In this document: positions 60,598 to 64,000 of the stretch, piece after piece | How positions within the stretch are numbered: the first letter of the stretch is position 1 | Layout of the letters: every line of letters begins with the position of its first letter | NCBI RefSeq assembly: GCF_003149515.1 | Contig: NZ_CP029145.1 | Span: 682,001-746,000, forward strand | DNA from: Hymenobacter nivis | GTDB taxonomy: Bacteria; Bacteroidota; Bacteroidia; Cytophagales; Hymenobacteraceae | DNA: 64,000 bases | Direction: 5' to 3' | The notes under the pieces: generated by a model | The model's input: the letters and a program-made list of their open reading frames with translations, nothing else | The model's database searches: none | Told to the model about the DNA's origin: nothing | Made by a program: the position numbers and the translations under genes

Positions 60598-61233
60598 ATG
60601 ACTGGATCTTCGCCCCTCCCAACGCAGCCCATTGCCATGCTCTTCGTGGATATTGGGGGCGTGCTGCTCAGCAATGGCTGGGGCCTGGCCTCGCGGCAGC
60701 TGGCTGCCACTACCTTCGGGCTGGATGCGGCCGAGATGGAGCAGCGCCACCACCTGCTGTTCAGCACCTACGAGCTGGGCCGGCTCAGCCTGGCCGACTA
60801 CCTCCGGCAGGTGGTTTTTTACCAGCCGCGGTCGTTCAGCGCGGCCGATTTTCGGGCGTTTGTGTTTGCCCAGTCGCAGCCCCACCCCGACATGCTGGCC
60901 TTGATACCGCAGCTGAAAGCCCGCTACCACCTCAAAATCGCCGTGGTCAGCAACGAGGGCCGCGAGCTGAATGCCTACCGCATCCACACGTTCGGGCTGG
61001 CTGGGTTCGTGGATTTTTTCGTGTCCTCGTCATTCGTGGGCCTCAGCAAGCCTGACCGCAACATCTTCCGCCTGGCGCTTGATTTGGCGCAGGTGCCGGC
61101 CGCGCAGGTGCTTTACCTGGACGACCAGCCGCTATTTGTGGGCGTGGCGGCCGGCCTGGGCATCCAAGGGATTTGCCACGTTGATTACGCCTCCACTTGT
61201 ACCCAGCTGGCCGCTTTTGGCCTGACGATTTGA
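60598..61233 (+). CDS. HAD-superfamily hydrolase, YihX-like
   Basis: 211 residues. HAD motif I is AMLFVDIGGVLLSNGWGLAS, with the nucleophile Asp followed by Ile-Gly instead of the usual second Asp, as in some YihX/epoxide-hydrolase-like HADs. Motif II AVVSNEGRELN, motif III SKPDRNIFRLAL and motif IV LYLDDQPLFVG are present. A phosphatase or dehalogenase-type role is possible; substrate not known. Confidence 0.82.
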   Translation: MTGSSPLPTQPIAMLFVDIGGVLLSNGWGLASRQLAATTFGLDAAEMEQRHHLLFSTYELGRLSLADYLRQVVFYQPRSFSAADFRAFVFAQSQPHPDMLALIPQLKARYHLKIAVVSNEGRELNAYRIHTFGLAGFVDFFVSSSFVGLSKPDRNIFRLALDLAQVPAAQVLYLDDQPLFVGVAAGLGIQGICHVDYASTCTQLAAFGLTI

Positions 61234-61234
61234 C

Positions 61235-61397
61235 CACAGCGGCTTTCTGGGGTGCCTGCTCCGGTCCGGCGCCGCAGGCGTCCGACCGGTTGACGAGTGC
61301 GCTGCCTGCGCTAATCGCGCGGGTATCGTTTCCACGTCAACCGGTCGGACGCCTGCGGCGCCGGACTGGGGCAGGTATTCTTAGAAACTGCTTTAAC
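61235..61397. repeat. Dispersed palindromic element, family 2 copy B
   Basis: The inner hairpin has perfect 31-bp arms (61264-61294 and 61336-61366) containing CCGCAGGCGTCCGACCGG. The outer right end AGAAACTGCTTTAA matches, in inverse, the terminal motif TTAGAGCAGTTTCC of the element at 13283-13442. It lies just ahead of the acetate kinase remnant. Confidence 0.8.
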
Positions 61398-61408
61398 TCA
61401 CTGCTTCC

Positions 61409-61599
61409 ATAGTCACTGCTGCTGAGCTATTTCTGGTTCTCAACGGCGGCTCATCCAGTATCAAGTTTGCCGTGTGCAAGCCGGGCGAAACCCCGCGATG
61501 CCGGCTACCTGCCCGGCCTCCGCAGCCGACAACGAGGAGCGCACGATTGCGCAGCTCGTCCACCAGCTTTTGCCGGCTGATGAAATCAAAACCGCTTAA
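61409..61599 (+). pseudogene. Acetate kinase remnant (both ends kept, middle lost)
   Basis: From 61409 the frame reads (ATA)VTAAELFLVLNGGSSSIKFA and then VCKPGETP, the N-terminus of acetate kinase (LVLN.GSSSIKF). The place of the start codon is ATA, which fits ATG changed by one base. From about 61510 another frame reads [20 protein letters not shown] up to TAA 61597-61599, resembling the DEE..IA end of the family. About 1.1 kb of the gene is missing between them. Acetate kinase genes often lie beside xfp, which follows here after 11 bases. Confidence 0.65.
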
Positions 61600-61610
61600 C
61601 CCCAAGCCCA

Positions 61611-64000
61611 ATGGAAACCAACATCTTAGCCCCGCCGGCCGTGCGCCCGGCTCCCACGCCGCTGCTGGCGGAAGAAGTTGCGCTTATCGATGCCTACTGG
61701 CGGGCGGCCAACTACCTCTCGGTGGGCCAGATATATCTGTGCGATAATCCCTTGCTGCGCGAGCCGCTTACGCTGGCGCACATCAAGAAGATGCTGCTGG
61801 GGCACTGGGGCACCACGCCGGGCCAGAACTTCATCTACACCCACCTCAACCGGGTTATCCGGCGGCACGACCTGAACATGATTTACATCTCGGGCCCCGG
61901 CCACGGTGGGCCAGCGGTGGTGGGGAGCACCTACCTGGAAGGTACCTACAGTGAGGTGTACCCCAATATCAGCCAGGATGAAATCGGGCTAAAACGGCTG
62001 TTTACGCAGTTTTCTTACCCCGGCGGCGTCTCCAGCCACGCCTCGCCCCAAACGCCGGGCTCCATCCACGAGGGCGGCGAACTGGGCTACTCGCTCAGCC
62101 ATGCTTTCGGAGCGGTATTCGATAACCCCGAGCTGATCGTGGCCTGCGTAATTGGCGATGGCGAGGCCGAAACCGGGCCGCTGGCCACGTCCTGGCACGC
62201 CAATAAGTTCCTCAACCCGGCCAGCGACGGCGTGGTGCTACCTATTCTGCACCTCAACGGCTACAAGATTTCCAACCCCACGGTGCTGGCCCGCATCACG
62301 CATGAGGAACTTGACCAGCTGCTGCGCGGCTATGGCTGGACGCCCTACTACGTGGAGGGCCACGAGCCCGCGCTGATGCACCAGGCCATGGCCGCCGCGC
62401 TGGAAGAGGTGGTTTGCGACATCCACCAGATTCAGCAGCGGGCCCGCGAGCACGGCGACCTCACCCGGCCGCGCTGGCCGATGATTGTGCTGAAATCGCC
62501 CAAAGGCTGGACCGGCCCGAAGGAAGTGGATGGCGTGCCCAACGAGGGTACCTTTCATTCGCACCAGGTGCCGCTGGCCGTGTCGGCCAGCGCGCCGCCC
62601 GAACATCTGGCGCAGCTAGAAGGCTGGTTAAGAAGCTATAAGCCTGAAGAGTTGTTCGACGCCGCGGGCCGCTTGCGGCCTGAGCTGGCCGAGCTGGCCC
62701 CGCGCGGCAACCGCCGCATGGGGGCCAATCCCCACGCCAACGGCGGCCTGCTGCTGCACGACCTGCACCTGCCCGACTACGCCGACTACGCCGTGGCCGT
62801 GCCCGCGCCGGGTGCCGTGGAGGCCAGCGACACGGGCACGGTGGGCCAGTTTTTGCGCGATGTGCTGAAGCTGAACCAGGAGCCGCGCAACTTCCGCGTT
62901 TTCGGGCCCGACGAAACGATGTCGAACAAGCTCGAAGCCGTGTTTGAAGCCACCAATCGCCAGTGGGACGCCGCGGTGGAGGTCAATGACGAGTTTCTGG
63001 CGCCCGACGGGGGCGTGGTGGAAATGCTGAGCGAGCACCAGTGCGAGGGCTGGCTGGAAGGGTATTTATTGACTGGCCGCCACGGCTTGTTCAACTGCTA
63101 CGAGGCGTTCGTGCACATCGTTGATTCGATGTTCAACCAGCACGCCAAGTGGCTCAAGCTGACGCTCGAAATTCCGTGGCGGCGTAAAATTTCTTCGCTC
63201 AACTACCTGCTCACGTCCACTGTGTGGCGGCAGGACCATAACGGCTTCACGCACCAGGACCCGGGGTTTATCGACCACGTTATCAATAAGAAAGCCAGTA
63301 TTGTGCGGGTGTATTTGCCGCCCGACGCCAACTGCTTGCTCTCGGTGATGGACCACTGCCTGCGCAGCCGCCACTACGTGAACGTGATTGTGGCCGGCAA
63401 GCACCCCGCTCCGCAGTGGCTGGCAATGGACGCGGCCCGCACGCATTGCGCCGAGGGCATTGGCCTCTGGGCCTGGGCCAGCACCGACGCCGGCCAGGAG
63501 CCCGATGCCGTACTGGCCTGCTGCGGCGACGTGCCGACCCTCGAAATCCTGGCCGCTGCCAGCATCCTGCGCGAGCATTTGCCGGAGCTTAAAATCCGGG
63601 TTATCAACGTGGTCGATTTGATGAAGCTGCAGTCGGCCACCGAGCACCCCCACGGCCTGGATGAGGCCGATTACGACGCGCTGTTTACCCGCGACAAGCC
63701 CGTCATTTTTGCCTTCCACGGCTACCCCTGGCTGGTGCATCGCCTCACCTACAACCGCGCCAACAACCAGCACATGCACGTGCGCGGCTACAAGGAGGAG
63801 GGCACCATCACCACGGCCTTCGACATGACGGTGCTCAACGACATGGACCGCTTTCACCTGGCCATGGACGTGCTCGACCGCGTGCCCGGCCTCGGCAACA
63901 AGGGCGCGTATCTCAAACAGCAGCTGAAGGATAAGTTGGTGGAGCACAAGCGCTACATCAACCAACACGGCGAGGACATGCCCGAAATCCGCAACTGGCA
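61611..64000 (+). CDS. xfp: Phosphoketolase (xylulose-5-phosphate/fructose-6-phosphate), C-terminus outside window
   Basis: 796 residues are present, nearly the full length of about 800; the last visible residues are PEIRNW. The XFP N-terminal domain has [40 protein letters not shown] and the thiamine-diphosphate motif [20 protein letters not shown]. Later motifs are [31 protein letters not shown] and [14 protein letters not shown]. It cleaves xylulose 5-phosphate or fructose 6-phosphate to acetyl phosphate plus an aldose phosphate. Acetyl phosphate would normally go to acetate kinase, whose adjacent gene is a remnant, so another acetate kinase or phosphotransacetylase must take over. Confidence 0.92.
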   Translation, partial: METNILAPPAVRPAPTPLLAEEVALIDAYWRAANYLSVGQIYLCDNPLLREPLTLAHIKKMLLGHWGTTPGQNFIYTHLNRVIRRHDLNMIYISGPGHGGPAVVGSTYLEGTYSEVYPNISQDEIGLKRLFTQFSYPGGVSSHASPQTPGSIHEGGELGYSLSHAFGAVFDNPELIVACVIGDGEAETGPLATSWHANKFLNPASDGVVLPILHLNGYKISNPTVLARITHEELDQLLRGYGWTPYYVEGHEPALMHQAMAAALEEVVCDIHQIQQRAREHGDLTRPRWPMIVLKSPKGWTGPKEVDGVPNEGTFHSHQVPLAVSASAPPEHLAQLEGWLRSYKPEELFDAAGRLRPELAELAPRGNRRMGANPHANGGLLLHDLHLPDYADYAVAVPAPGAVEASDTGTVGQFLRDVLKLNQEPRNFRVFGPDETMSNKLEAVFEATNRQWDAAVEVNDEFLAPDGGVVEMLSEHQCEGWLEGYLLTGRHGLFNCYEAFVHIVDSMFNQHAKWLKLTLEIPWRRKISSLNYLLTSTVWRQDHNGFTHQDPGFIDHVINKKASIVRVYLPPDANCLLSVMDHCLRSRHYVNVIVAGKHPAPQWLAMDAARTHCAEGIGLWAWASTDAGQEPDAVLACCGDVPTLEILAAASILREHLPELKIRVINVVDLMKLQSATEHPHGLDEADYDALFTRDKPVIFAFHGYPWLVHRLTYNRANNQHMHVRGYKEEGTITTAFDMTVLNDMDRFHLAMDVLDRVPGLGNKGAYLKQQLKDKLVEHKRYINQHGEDMPEIRNW

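Noticed and set aside
4369..61397. CRISPR array
   Set aside because: The repeats found are single inverted pairs, not regularly spaced direct repeats with spacers, and no cas gene is present.

Overview
The window looks like chromosomal DNA of a high-GC member of the Bacteroidota, most probably Hymenobacter or a close relative. The signs are two proteins with type IX secretion C-terminal sorting domains (an RCC1-repeat fragment and an S8 peptidase), promoter-like TAnnTTTG boxes (best in front of tRNA-Thr), a TonB/ExbB/ExbD set with a HU-CCDC81/SPOR protein, DUF349 and DUF2911 proteins, and a strong preference for GGG GCC as the Gly-Ala codon pair. No plasmid, prophage, insertion sequence or CRISPR array was recognised.

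Layout. 1-4.4 kb: the 5' part of a quaternary-amine ABC ATPase gene, then a decaying stretch: an RCC1-repeat gene in two pieces around an opposite-strand segment carrying a tail-fibre (S74) gene with two in-frame amber codons, and an aldo/keto reductase gene with an amber codon and a frameshift. 4.6-15.6 kb: a forward block of TPR protein, outer-membrane barrel, HU/SPOR protein, exbB, exbD, tonB, folC and trmB. 15.7-31.3 kb: mostly housekeeping and metabolic genes (a secreted peroxiredoxin fusion, a TrpF-like protein, mnmA, S8 peptidase, acyl-CoA synthetase, carbonic anhydrase, aspA, FAD oxidoreductase, tryptophan 2,3-dioxygenase, serine dehydratase beta subunit). 31.4-36.6 kb: TolC/HlyD efflux genes, gpsA, and two small membrane-protein genes. 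36.6-44.1 kb: a reverse-strand cluster of DUF1015, three paralogous multi-pass GT-C-like proteins (one frameshifted) and maf. 44.4-49.1 kb: pdxH, a YqgE/AlgH gene, a large DUF349 protein and tRNA-Thr(UGU).

49.3-64 kb is the most interesting part, a stress and fermentation island: two universal stress proteins, D-lactate dehydrogenase, a BLUF blue-light sensor beside an L,D-transpeptidase, a PepSY-like secreted protein, a multi-BON protein, a thioredoxin-fold protein, a CNNM/CorC transporter, an SDR, a HAD protein and phosphoketolase (xfp), with remnants of acetate kinase and peroxiredoxin genes. Five promoters here appear to share a Crp/Fnr-like palindrome (CTGAYNNNNRTCAK) placed exactly 22 or 44 nt before a -7-like box. 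This suggests one regulon, perhaps for low oxygen or redox stress; no matching regulator gene lies in the window.

The intergenic DNA is rich in dispersed palindromic elements. Three families each have two copies in the window, and further AT-rich hairpins abut start codons.
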